A DNA stretch of 64,000 nt from Pelistega suis (GTDB taxonomy: Bacteria > Pseudomonadota > Gammaproteobacteria > Burkholderiales > Burkholderiaceae_B): the NCBI RefSeq assembly GCF_013133795.1, contig NZ_JABGBN010000002.1, forward strand, positions 62,001-126,000, written 5' to 3'. Below the pieces are notes generated by a model that ran no database searches, had not been told where the DNA came from, and worked only from the letters and a program-made list of their open reading frames with translations. The translations under genes were made by a program, and so were the position numbers. Positions 37,557-45,629 of this stretch are shown piece by piece. Positions within the stretch are counted from its first letter, which is position 1. Each line of letters opens with the position of its first letter.

Positions 37557-38918
37557 ATGTCTGAGATTTTGTCGATTGAATCACTAGATAACGAAGCACG
37601 TGGTATTGCTCGCCGTGATGGCAAAGCTATCTTTGTTGAGGGTGCTTTACCCGGTGAAGTAGTAGAAGCCAATATCTATCGTAAAAAACCTTCCTATGAA
37701 AATGCACATACAGTACGGGTAATTAAACCTTCCTTTATGCGAGTAGAGCCTAAATGCCCTAATTATGGTGTTTGTGGTGGCTGTGCGATGCAACATCTTG
37801 AACCCTCAGCCCAAGTAGCGGTCAAACAAAGAACACTAGAAGATAACTTTAAGCACATTGCTGGGCTTAAAATTCCGCACGTATTACCGCCGATTTATGG
37901 CCCTACATGGGGATATCGCTTTCGTGCTCGTTTGTCTGTGCGTTATGTACGAAAGAAAGATAGCGTATTGATTGGTTTTCGTGAGAAAAAAGGACATTTT
38001 GTTGTAGATATGACCGAGTGCTTGGTTTTGCCTCAAAATGTATCGAACTTATTGGTGCCGATGCGAGAGCTGATTGCTAGCCTAACGATTAAAGAGGCTG
38101 TACCTCAGATTGAAGTGGCCGTAGGCGATGAGTGTATTGTTTTGGCATTACGTCATATGGAGCCACTGATAGCAGAGGATGTTCAAAAGCTAGAACAATT
38201 TGCGGCTCAACATAATGTTGTCTGGTGGACACAAGCCAAAGGTCCAGAAACCTTAAAACCACTCAATCCCGCTGATGAAAATCGACTTGCTTATGCTTTG
38301 CCTCAGTTTGGTTTACGTATGCACTATAAGCCGAGTGATTTTACTCAGGTAAATTATTTTATTAACCGTAGCTTAATTGCAAAAGCGTTGGGTTTATTAG
38401 ATGTACAGCCAGAAGACCGTGTGGCGGATTTATTTTGTGGATTAGGGAATTTCACTTTGCCTTTGGCGACACAGGCAAAAGAGGTAGTGGGTATTGAAGG
38501 AAGTTCAGCTTTAACAGATAGAGCCTTGGCTGCCGCAGCCGAACATCAATTAGAGAGTAAAACGAGCTTTTCTACATTGAATTTATTCGAAGTTGATGTA
38601 CAGTGGTTGCGTGATTTAGGTTATTTTAATCGTATGCTGATTGACCCTCCACGAGAAGGTGCGTTTGCGGTGGCAAAAGCCTTGGCACAATTAACCGCAG
38701 CAGAACGTCCTAAGCGTATTGTGTATGTGTCCTGTAATCCGGCGACCTTAGCTCGTGATGCTGGTGTCTTGGTGACAAAAGGGGGGTATCGTCTGATCAG
38801 CGCAGGGGTGGTGAATATGTTCCCGCATACGGCGCATGTGGAGTCTATTGCTGTGTTTGAGTGGCACGACGGTGATACTATCCCAGTATGGGAGGAAGAG
38901 GGCGATAGCGTTAGCTAG
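37557..38918 (+). CDS. rlmD: 23S rRNA (uracil(1939)-C5)-methyltransferase
   Basis: 453 residues. An N-terminal TRAM-like region is followed by the [4Fe-4S] cysteines (Cys67, Cys73, Cys76 in CPNYGVCGGC, plus a fourth near residue 160) and a SAM-binding domain (VADLFCGLGNFTLPLA). The catalytic cysteine is in VYVSCNPATLARD (Cys393). It methylates U1939 of 23S rRNA. AGGAAAGG stands before the ATG. It is followed immediately by the second repeat cluster. Confidence 0.95.
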   Translation: MSEILSIESLDNEARGIARRDGKAIFVEGALPGEVVEANIYRKKPSYENAHTVRVIKPSFMRVEPKCPNYGVCGGCAMQHLEPSAQVAVKQRTLEDNFKHIAGLKIPHVLPPIYGPTWGYRFRARLSVRYVRKKDSVLIGFREKKGHFVVDMTECLVLPQNVSNLLVPMRELIASLTIKEAVPQIEVAVGDECIVLALRHMEPLIAEDVQKLEQFAAQHNVVWWTQAKGPETLKPLNPADENRLAYALPQFGLRMHYKPSDFTQVNYFINRSLIAKALGLLDVQPEDRVADLFCGLGNFTLPLATQAKEVVGIEGSSALTDRALAAAAEHQLESKTSFSTLNLFEVDVQWLRDLGYFNRMLIDPPREGAFAVAKALAQLTAAERPKRIVYVSCNPATLARDAGVLVTKGGYRLISAGVVNMFPHTAHVESIAVFEWHDGDTIPVWEEEGDSVS

Positions 38919-38945
38919 CACGGCATGTTTATTTGAGCAATAAGG

Positions 38946-39035
38946 GGTTTGCGGAGACGTTTCGATGCACAAAGCGAGTTAGGCGAGCGATAGCGAGGCT
39001 CTGTTCGAGCGACTGCGCGGAACGTGCAGCGAACC
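38946..39035 (+). repeat. repeat module A, copy 2
   Basis: GGTTTGCGGAGACG to GTGCAGCGAACC. It differs from copy 1 at the middle (GCGAGCGATAGCGAGG here instead of GCGAACGCAGTGAGG). Confidence 0.9.
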
Positions 39036-39082
39036 TTTTGTTGCAATAGGTACTGCCTGATATAAACAGTTCGCTCTATATC

Positions 39083-39186
39083 GTCCTCACTACAGAACAT
39101 TGTGTATTCGCTCGGACAGCAAAGTGCGTCGCTATCGCTCGCCGTTTGCAAACTTGCTCGGTACATCAAGTTCTCTTCGTGAGGAC
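39083..39186 (-). repeat. repeat module C, copy 2, inverted relative to copy 1
   Basis: The core 39094-39174 is the reverse complement of 9719-9798 with few changes. An outer pair GTCCTCAC (39083-39090) / GTGAGGAC (39179-39186) encloses it; this outer pair is different from that of copy 1. Confidence 0.88.
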
Positions 39187-39227
39187 TGCCGCACGTAAGC
39201 ACGGCAATGTCTACTCAAGCACTTAAA

Positions 39228-39318
39228 GGTTGGCGGAGACGTTTCGATGCACAAAGCGAGTTAGGCGAGCGATAGCGAGGCTCTGTTCGAGCGACTGCGC
39301 GAAAACGTGCAGCGAACC
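39228..39318 (+). repeat. repeat module A, copy 3
   Basis: Nearly identical to the copy at 38946-39035; starts GGTTGGCGG rather than GGTTTGCGG. Confidence 0.9.
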
Positions 39319-39394
39319 TTTTGTTGCAATAGGTACTGCCTGATATAAACAGTTCGCTCTATATCGTCCTCACTACAGAACTTGTGTATTGATT

Positions 39395-39483
39395 AGACCA
39401 CACTACAGACAGTTCACTCTTGCTCCGGAAAGTGCTTCGCCGTTTCCAATGTCGCTACGAGTGAATGTCTCTCCGTGTGGTCT
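39395..39483 (+). repeat. repeat module B, copy 2 (89 bp)
   Basis: Identical over 89 bases to 9595-9683. The similarity continues about 45 bases upstream with only two or three differences. Confidence 0.92.
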
Positions 39484-39568
39484 TCCCATACGAGCACTAC
39501 CATCCAAGCCAGTCTGCCGGAGAGCATAGCTACTTATTAGCACTAAGATGTTAATTCAAGCACTTAAA

Positions 39569-39658
39569 GGTTTGCGGAGACGTTTCGATGCACAAAGCGA
39601 GTTAGGCGAACGAAGTGAGGCTCTGTTCGAGCGACTGCGCGAAAACGTGTAGCGAACC
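39569..39658 (+). repeat. repeat module A, copy 4
   Basis: GGTTTGCGGAGACG to GTGTAGCGAACC, with the GCGAACGAAGTGAGG middle more like copy 1. Confidence 0.9.
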
Positions 39659-39715
39659 TTTTGTTGCAATAGGTACGGTATGATATGTCCACATTGCAAT
39701 TGCCAATGAGCATTT

Positions 39716-39761
39716 AATGACGAACGACTGACAAAAAACTGCAGACAGATTGGCGTATGCA
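39716..39761 (+). repeat. repeat module E, copy 2
   Basis: 46-base match to 9941-9986, again the last module after an A copy. Confidence 0.78.
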
Positions 39762-39823
39762 TAGTAAGTACTTATGTTAGCATTACAATAAGCTTATCAA
39801 TAGAGAACAGGAGTCATAGAACA

Positions 39824-40363
39824 ATGAGTAGTATACCTGCGAGAACCCCTATTCATACCCGCCGCATTGAGATGCAAACCTTTTTGCGTGAGGACGATAA
39901 ATGGGATCTTGAAGCGACTTTATTGGATGTAAAAGCCTACGCCTTTACCAAGAAAAACGGTACCGTAGTGAATCCCGGTGATGCTATTCATGACATGAAA
40001 ATCTGTCTGACGGTGACAGAAGACGGATTAATTGAAGATGCTAAGGCTTCTTATATTGCTGCACCTTATAATGAAGTCTGCTTTAGCATTCAAGAGGCTT
40101 ATCGACAACTGATTGGACTACATTTATTAAGAGGCTTTCGTCAAAAAGTAAAAGAAAAATTTGCCAAAACAGAGGGCTGTACCCATATGTCAGAGTTGGT
40201 AGCTTTATTACCGACGGTTTTTGTTCAAAGCCTTGCTAAGCGTCGAAATAAACGAAATGCTGATTTAGGTAGGCGACCTTTTCAGTTAGAGGGTTGCCAC
40301 GCCTTGAGATTAGATTCTCCTGCCGTTCAAGAGTTTTATCCAGAATGGTATAAAGCCGATTAA
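39824..40363 (+). CDS. DUF2889 domain protein
   Basis: 179 residues covering a DUF2889 domain: RTPIHTRRIEMQTFLREDDK WDLEATLLDVKAY at the start, then HDMKICLTVTEDGLIEDAKA and the C-terminal CTHMSELVALLPTVFVQSL. Function is unknown; no signal peptide or membrane helix. The ribosome site ACAGGAG precedes the ATG. It stands alone between the repeat cluster and sucCD; the CTHMSELV segment with a Cys and His is conserved in the family and may bind a metal (inference). Confidence 0.82.
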   Translation: MSSIPARTPIHTRRIEMQTFLREDDKWDLEATLLDVKAYAFTKKNGTVVNPGDAIHDMKICLTVTEDGLIEDAKASYIAAPYNEVCFSIQEAYRQLIGLHLLRGFRQKVKEKFAKTEGCTHMSELVALLPTVFVQSLAKRRNKRNADLGRRPFQLEGCHALRLDSPAVQEFYPEWYKAD

Positions 40364-40474
40364 AAATTTATGCTACAATAGCTGACTGTTGATTAAGGTA
40401 ATTTAATCGCAGCAACGATTTTTTAGAGATTGTCCTACGTTATAGGATTTTTATTCACTTCTTATAGGTTATCT

Positions 40475-41638
40475 ATGAAGATTCATGAGTATCAAGGCAA
40501 AGAGCTTCTGAAAGGATTTGGCGTGAATGTACCTCGTGGCATTCCAGCTTTTTCAGTAGAAGAGGCAGTTAAAGCAGCCGAGCAATTAGGCGGCCCAGTA
40601 TGGGTAGTTAAAGCTCAAATTCATGCTGGTGGTCGCGGTAAAGGCGGCGGTGTTAAACTAGCACGTTCTATCGAAGAAGTTCGTGAACTATCTTCACAAA
40701 TCTTGGGTATGCAATTAGTGACCCATCAGACAGGTCCAGAGGGTCAAAAAGTTAATCGCTTGTTGATCGAAGAGGGCGCTGATATTAAGAAAGAATACTA
40801 CGTAGGTATCGTAACAGACCGTGGTACACAACGTGTTTGCGTTATGGCATCTAGCGAAGGTGGTATGGATATTGAGGAAGTGGCAGAGCACACCCCAGAA
40901 AAAATCCTAAAAGTCTTTGTAGATCCTGCAACAGGTTTAACAGCGGCAGAAGCAGAGCAATTAGCTCGTGGTATTGGCGTACCAGAGGGTTCTGTTGCAA
41001 AAGCAGCGGGTGAGTTCCAAAAACTATATAAAGCTTACTGGGATACAGATGCTTCTTTAGCAGAAATTAACCCATTGATTTTAACTGGCGATGGCGATAT
41101 CCGTGCATTAGACGCGAAGTTCAACTTTGACTCTAACGCATTATTCCGTCACCCAGAAATTGTGGCTTACCGTGACTTAGACGAAGAAGACCCAGCTGAG
41201 GTAGAAGCAAGTAAATTTGACTTAGCATACATTCAGTTAGACGGTAATATCGGTTGCTTAGTAAACGGTGCTGGTTTAGCAATGGCAACGATGGACACGA
41301 TTAAGTTGTTCGGCGGTGAGCCAGCTAACTTCCTTGACGTTGGTGGTGGTGCGACAGCAGAAAAAGTGACTGAAGCATTTAAAATCATGTTAAAGAACGA
41401 TGATGTTAAAGCTATTTTAGTGAATATCTTCGGTGGTATTATGCGTTGTGACGTAATTGCAGAAGGTGTAATTACAGCGTGCCGTGCAGTTAACTTAAAC
41501 GTACCATTAGTTGTTCGTATGAAAGGTACTAACGAAGAACTCGGTAAGAAAATGTTGGCTGAATCTGGTCTACCTATCATCAGTGCAGATACGATGGCTG
41601 AAGCAGCAACTAAAGTTGTTGAAGCTGCAAAGAAATAA
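40475..41638 (+). CDS. sucC: succinyl-CoA synthetase, beta subunit
   Basis: 387 residues from the ATG at 40475 ([16 protein letters not shown], the family start). The ATP-grasp domain ([19 protein letters not shown]) is followed by the CoA-ligase domain ([18 protein letters not shown]). With SucD it makes ATP or GTP from succinyl-CoA in the TCA cycle. sucD begins 12 bases after the stop, with AAGGAATTAAGCA as its ribosome site. Confidence 0.97.
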   Translation: MKIHEYQGKELLKGFGVNVPRGIPAFSVEEAVKAAEQLGGPVWVVKAQIHAGGRGKGGGVKLARSIEEVRELSSQILGMQLVTHQTGPEGQKVNRLLIEEGADIKKEYYVGIVTDRGTQRVCVMASSEGGMDIEEVAEHTPEKILKVFVDPATGLTAAEAEQLARGIGVPEGSVAKAAGEFQKLYKAYWDTDASLAEINPLILTGDGDIRALDAKFNFDSNALFRHPEIVAYRDLDEEDPAEVEASKFDLAYIQLDGNIGCLVNGAGLAMATMDTIKLFGGEPANFLDVGGGATAEKVTEAFKIMLKNDDVKAILVNIFGGIMRCDVIAEGVITACRAVNLNVPLVVRMKGTNEELGKKMLAESGLPIISADTMAEAATKVVEAAKK

Positions 41639-41649
41639 GGAATTAAGCA

Positions 41650-42531
41650 ATGTCTATTCTTATTAACAAAGACACTAAAGTGATTACTCAAGGTATCACT
41701 GGTAAAACAGGTCAATTCCACACTCGTATGTGCCGTGAATACGCTAACGGCAAAGAATGTTTCGTTGCTGGTGTTAACCCGAAACGTGCTGGTGAGGATT
41801 TTGAGGGTGTACCTATTTACGGTACAGTTAAAGAAGCTAAAGAGCAGACTGGTGCAACAGTTTCTGTTATCTATGTTCCACCAGCAGGTGCAGCAGCAGC
41901 GATTTTAGAGGCTGTTGAAGCTGAATTAGATTTAGCGATTTGTATTACAGAAGGTATCCCTGTCCGTGATATGTTAGAAGTGCGTAACCGTATGCGCGAA
42001 CTTAACAGCAAAACATTGCTATTAGGTCCAAACTGCCCGGGTTTAATTACGCCTGACGAAATCAAAATTGGTATTATGCCTGGTCATATTCACCGTAAAG
42101 GTCGTATCGGCGTGGTATCTCGTTCTGGTACATTGACATACGAAGCTGTAGCTCAATTAACAGAGTTAGGTTTAGGTCAATCATCAGCCGTTGGTATCGG
42201 TGGTGACCCAATCAACGGTCTAAAACACATTGACGTATTAAAAATGTTCAATGATGACCCAGATACAGATGCTGTTATCATGATTGGTGAGATTGGTGGT
42301 CCAGACGAGGTTAATGCAGCGTTATGGGCAAAAGATAATATGAAAAAACCAATCGTTGGTTTCATCGCTGGTGTAACAGCTCCTCCAGGAAAACGTATGG
42401 GTCACGCAGGTGCCTTGATTTCTGGTGGTGCAGATACAGCAGATGCTAAACTAGAAGTAATGGAAGCGTGCGGCATTAAGACAACACGCAATCCATCAGA
42501 AATGGGTAAATTATTGAAGTCAATTCTATAA
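41650..42531 (+). CDS. sucD: succinyl-CoA synthetase, alpha subunit
   Basis: 293 residues. The N-terminal CoA-binding domain (VITQGITGKTGQFHT) and the phosphohistidine loop GKRMGHAGALISGG (near residue 250) are intact, with GPNCPGLI between. It binds CoA and carries the phospho-His intermediate. The sucCD operon ends in a terminator 23 bases downstream. Confidence 0.97.
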   Translation: MSILINKDTKVITQGITGKTGQFHTRMCREYANGKECFVAGVNPKRAGEDFEGVPIYGTVKEAKEQTGATVSVIYVPPAGAAAAILEAVEAELDLAICITEGIPVRDMLEVRNRMRELNSKTLLLGPNCPGLITPDEIKIGIMPGHIHRKGRIGVVSRSGTLTYEAVAQLTELGLGQSSAVGIGGDPINGLKHIDVLKMFNDDPDTDAVIMIGEIGGPDEVNAALWAKDNMKKPIVGFIAGVTAPPGKRMGHAGALISGGADTADAKLEVMEACGIKTTRNPSEMGKLLKSIL

Positions 42532-42553
42532 TTTAGAATATTTCAATGAAAAG

Positions 42554-42588
42554 ACCGCCATTACTTTATTGTTGATGTAGTGGCGGTT
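42554..42588 (+). terminator. rho-independent terminator of sucCD
   Basis: ACCGCCATTAC / GTAGTGGCGGT (one mismatch) followed by TTTTTCTG. Confidence 0.85.
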
Positions 42589-42668
42589 TTTCTGTCTTAA
42601 TAGTTTAGAAAAATTTAGTAACATAAATCACTCATTATGGTGATGAGTGGCTCAAACAAAGGATTCAA

Positions 42669-43490
42669 ATGTTAGAGTGGTTTGATACGATTAACTGGGG
42701 TGTGGTAGCAAGTATTGTTATCATTGACATCCTACTAGGTGGTGATAATGCGGTGATTATTGCATTGGCATCACGTAATCTAGAGAAATCTAAACGTATG
42801 CAAGGTATCTTATGGGGTACATTTGGTGCGATTGCAATGCGTGTTGTGCTCATTTTCTTTGCGATGGAATTGTTAAATATTCCTTTCGTTAAGATTGTGG
42901 GTGCGGTATTGTTATTGTGGATTGGTATTAAATTATTACTTCCACAACATGACGAGCATGGCAATATTGAGGGTGGTACGACGGTATGGTCTGCCGTAAA
43001 AACAATTCTAATTGCTGACTTTGTGATGAGCTTGGATAATGTGATTGCGATTGCAGGTGCTGCTCAACAAACAGATCACGCACATCAAATGGGTTATGTG
43101 ATTTTTGGTCTATTGGTCTCTGTGCCTATCATTATTTGGGGTAGTACCTTAGTGCTTAAATTAATTGACCGTTTCCCGCTTGTTATCGTTGCTGGTGCCG
43201 CTTTGCTGGGTTGGATTGCTGGTCATATGTTAGTCACAGACATTATTGTTCTTAAACAATTATATGTAGGTGCTGATATGCCTATCCTTGATGCTGAAGG
43301 TGTTCAACAAGGTACGCAATGGGTAGCCTCAGGTCTGTCAGATTTAGGTAAGAGCATTTTAGGTGATATTCCTGTTGAAACAGCACAATGGCGTGTTGAT
43401 AAAGCGGCTAGTGCAATTGGCGCAATCTTTGTTGTAGGTGTTGGTTTACTACTAGCTAAACGCATGAAAGCGAAAGCGGCGGCTGAATAA
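42669..43490 (+). CDS. TerC family integral membrane protein
   Basis: 273 residues, seven or so membrane segments. The TerC signatures with conserved acidic residues in membrane helices are seen in IDILLGGDNAVIIALASRNL (about 20-40) and DFVMSLDNVIAIAGAA (about 118-134). Homologues such as YjbE/Alx-type proteins export manganese or load metal onto secreted proteins. There is a loop insertion (about 190-240) rich in Gln and Asp. A 31-codon membrane peptide gene overlaps its stop codon. Confidence 0.9.
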   Translation: MLEWFDTINWGVVASIVIIDILLGGDNAVIIALASRNLEKSKRMQGILWGTFGAIAMRVVLIFFAMELLNIPFVKIVGAVLLLWIGIKLLLPQHDEHGNIEGGTTVWSAVKTILIADFVMSLDNVIAIAGAAQQTDHAHQMGYVIFGLLVSVPIIIWGSTLVLKLIDRFPLVIVAGAALLGWIAGHMLVTDIIVLKQLYVGADMPILDAEGVQQGTQWVASGLSDLGKSILGDIPVETAQWRVDKAASAIGAIFVVGVGLLLAKRMKAKAAAE

Positions 43491-43585
43491 TGAGTAAGAA
43501 ATCTAATCTTTCATTATTACAATGGTTAAGTATCGTATTTATACTTGGCGTTGTGATTACCATTGCAGCGAATTATCTACGCTAA
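43490..43585 (+). CDS. 31-residue single-helix membrane peptide coupled to terC
   Basis: MSKKSNLSLLQWLSIVFILG followed by VVITIAANYLR and stop. A positively charged N-terminus and one hydrophobic helix (about 10-28) suggest an inner-membrane peptide with the N-terminus inside. The ATG shares one base with the terC stop (TAATG), so it would be translated by coupling, and a terminator follows 24 bases later. Confidence 0.6.
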   Translation: MSKKSNLSLLQWLSIVFILGVVITIAANYLR

Positions 43586-43608
43586 TGGCGTTTGATTATA
43601 CCTAATTC

Positions 43609-43643
43609 AAAAAGGATGGCTTTTTAAATAAGGCCATCTTTTT
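43609..43643 (+). terminator. rho-independent terminator
   Basis: AAAAAGGATGGC / GCCATCTTTTT (one wobble) around an AAATAAG-type loop. Ends the terC unit, before hemC. Confidence 0.82.
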
Positions 43644-43747
43644 AAGAAGGGATATCAATGCTGTTATAAAGATGTTGTCGGGTGTATAATCTCCATGCTT
43701 AAGAGTGTTGGGGCTTATCATCCGACATTGTATTTTTAGGAAATCAT

Positions 43748-44689
43748 ATGACTATACAAATGCCTGAAAAACTTGTGATTGCGACGCGAGAAAGTCGTCT
43801 TGCTTTATGGCAAGCAGAACATGTTCAAGCAAAACTCTCTGCACTTTATCCAAATACACGAGTCGAATTGTTGAAAATGACAACACGTGGTGATCAGATT
43901 TTGGATAAAACATTATCTAAAGTAGGGGGTAAGGGCTTATTTGTAAAAGAGCTGGAGACCGCTTTACTTGACGGTCGTGCGGATTTAGCTGTGCACTCAC
44001 TAAAAGATGTTCCTGTGGATTTAAAAAGCCCTTTCCAATTGGCGTGCGTGATGGAACGCGAGGATCCTCGAGATGCTTTTGTGTCTAATGATTATGCCAG
44101 TTTGGCGGATTTACCAGCAGGTGCTGTGGTCGGCACATCAAGCTTACGTCGTGAATCACAGATTCGTGAGCGTTATCCTCATCTAGAGGTCAAACCCTTG
44201 CGCGGCAATCTAGATACGCGTTTGCGTAAATTAGATGAGGGACAGTATGCGGCGATTATCTTAGCAGCGGCAGGTCTAAAGCGTCTGCAGCTTTCAGAGC
44301 GTATTCGTGACTATATTTCTATTGAAGATAGTTTACCAGCAGCGGGTCAAGGGGCTTTGGGGATTGAAATTCTGGAGGCACGTACGGATATGTATGCTTT
44401 ATTGCAAGCGCTTCAACATACGCCTACTCAGCAATGTACCCTGGCGGAGCGAGCGGTTTCCTTAGCGTTAGGTGGTTCTTGTCAAGTGCCTTTAGCTGCC
44501 CATGCTACCCAACAAGAAGGGCAACTTCATATTGACGCATTGGTGGCTTCTACGGATGGGAAAACGATTTTACGTGCTTCATTAGCAGGTGATGCAACGC
44601 AAGCGGAGAAACTAGGCTTGCAAGTTGCAGAGCAGCTCAAAGAAAAAGGCGCATTAGCCTTGGTTGAGCAGGCATTGGCACAAAACTAA
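43748..44689 (+). CDS. hemC: porphobilinogen deaminase
   Basis: 313 residues. It joins four porphobilinogens into hydroxymethylbilane on a dipyrromethane cofactor bound to Cys245 in [10 protein letters not shown]. Other motifs: [16 protein letters not shown] and VHSLKDVP; the catalytic Asp lies in DLAVHSLKD. First gene of hemC-hemD-hemX-hemY. TATAAT at 43685-43690 may be its -10 element. Confidence 0.97.
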   Translation: MTIQMPEKLVIATRESRLALWQAEHVQAKLSALYPNTRVELLKMTTRGDQILDKTLSKVGGKGLFVKELETALLDGRADLAVHSLKDVPVDLKSPFQLACVMEREDPRDAFVSNDYASLADLPAGAVVGTSSLRRESQIRERYPHLEVKPLRGNLDTRLRKLDEGQYAAIILAAAGLKRLQLSERIRDYISIEDSLPAAGQGALGIEILEARTDMYALLQALQHTPTQQCTLAERAVSLALGGSCQVPLAAHATQQEGQLHIDALVASTDGKTILRASLAGDATQAEKLGLQVAEQLKEKGALALVEQALAQN

Positions 44690-44701
44690 ACCATTTTGCA
44701 T

Positions 44702-45580
44702 ATGCAGCATGTGATTGTTTTGACAAGACCAAAAGCCAAGAATGATGACTTGGCTTTTTCTTTACAGTCGGCGATAGCGAAAGAGCATTTCTCATCAGAT
44801 GTTCAGGTGGTGTCTCTGCCGGCATTAACTATTCGACCCTATGCTTGGCAGGAATTGTCCATTGCTGCACAGAATGATTTTCAATCCCTATCGCAGTTTG
44901 ATGCTGTTTTTTGTGTGAGTCCCATTGCCATCGAGCAATTTTTTACCTTAGTTGAGCAGCAGTCACTCATTCTCCCAGAGAATATGCTGTTCTTATGTGT
45001 AGGAACAGGGAGCCAATCACAATTGGAGCAAAGAGGTATTGCTCAGTCTCGGATAGTGGTGGCACAACAAGGTAATGACTCAGAGGCCTTGTTAGCGGCG
45101 TTGTCAGAACAACCCCTCGCTTTAAAAAAATTATTGATTATACGGGCGGATACTGGTCGAGATTGGTTTAAAGAGCAATTGCAAGCGCAAGGGATAGAGG
45201 TGTATACCCATGCAATTTATCGTCGAGAGTCTGTCATATTGAATGCAGAGCAAAAACACTTTTTTACTTATTTAAATGCCAATACGACGTTTCAATGGCT
45301 TTTTACGAGTAGTGAAAGTGTTCAGGCCTTAATTCCTTCTTTATATAATCTGGGTATTTTTAATCATTTATTCTGTGATGAACAATCACAAGGAAGGGCC
45401 GAGAAGATTGGGCATCAATTTTGGGTCATTCATCCACGCATTGGGCAGACAATAGTACATGTATTTGAAAAACTATTCTCCAAAAATACCGAGAAAATGC
45501 ACTTAACTATATCGATGGTAGGAGCAGAAAATCAGCAAATTCAGGAGGCAATGCTTAAGCATATACACAATATGGGATAA
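44702..45580 (+). CDS. hemD: uroporphyrinogen-III synthase
   Basis: 292 residues from ATG 44702; a TTG six bases upstream is also in frame. The sequence is weakly conserved, as usual for HemD, but shows VIVLTRPKAKNDDLAF, the GTGSQSQLEQRG helix and the LFTSSESVQAL region, and it sits directly after hemC. It closes hydroxymethylbilane with ring-D inversion to uroporphyrinogen III. Identification rests on motif and position. Confidence 0.9.
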   Translation: MQHVIVLTRPKAKNDDLAFSLQSAIAKEHFSSDVQVVSLPALTIRPYAWQELSIAAQNDFQSLSQFDAVFCVSPIAIEQFFTLVEQQSLILPENMLFLCVGTGSQSQLEQRGIAQSRIVVAQQGNDSEALLAALSEQPLALKKLLIIRADTGRDWFKEQLQAQGIEVYTHAIYRRESVILNAEQKHFFTYLNANTTFQWLFTSSESVQALIPSLYNLGIFNHLFCDEQSQGRAEKIGHQFWVIHPRIGQTIVHVFEKLFSKNTEKMHLTISMVGAENQQIQEAMLKHIHNMG

Positions 45581-45629
45581 AATTGTGTATATTGTCTATA
45601 TTGACCTCAGACAACCGAGAGGATTTTAA

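Larger units (their letters stand above)
38940..39770. repeat. repeat cluster 2: mosaic of inverted-repeat modules
   Basis: The 900-base gap between rlmD and the DUF2889 gene consists of modules shared with 9480-10060: A (38946-39035), C inverted (39083-39186), A (39228-39318), B (39395-39483), A (39569-39658) and E (39716-39761), with D-type half units at about 39079-39108 and 39361-39389. Each A is followed by TTTTGTTGCAATAGGTAC and the last two are preceded by CAAGCACTTAAA. No protein gene is supported here. Confidence 0.9.

Noticed and set aside
38915-39202. Minus-strand reading frame of 95 codons overlapping repeat cluster 2
   Set aside because: It runs across several different repeat modules and ends inside them; it is an artefact of repeats that happen to be open.
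39556-39762. Minus-strand reading frame across repeat module A copy 4
   Set aside because: It contains the same residues as other frames through module A and no ribosome site.
43685-43690. TATAAT before hemC as a full promoter
   Set aside because: A fitting -35 element is not visible at 16-18 bases, so only a possible -10 is noted within the hemC entry.
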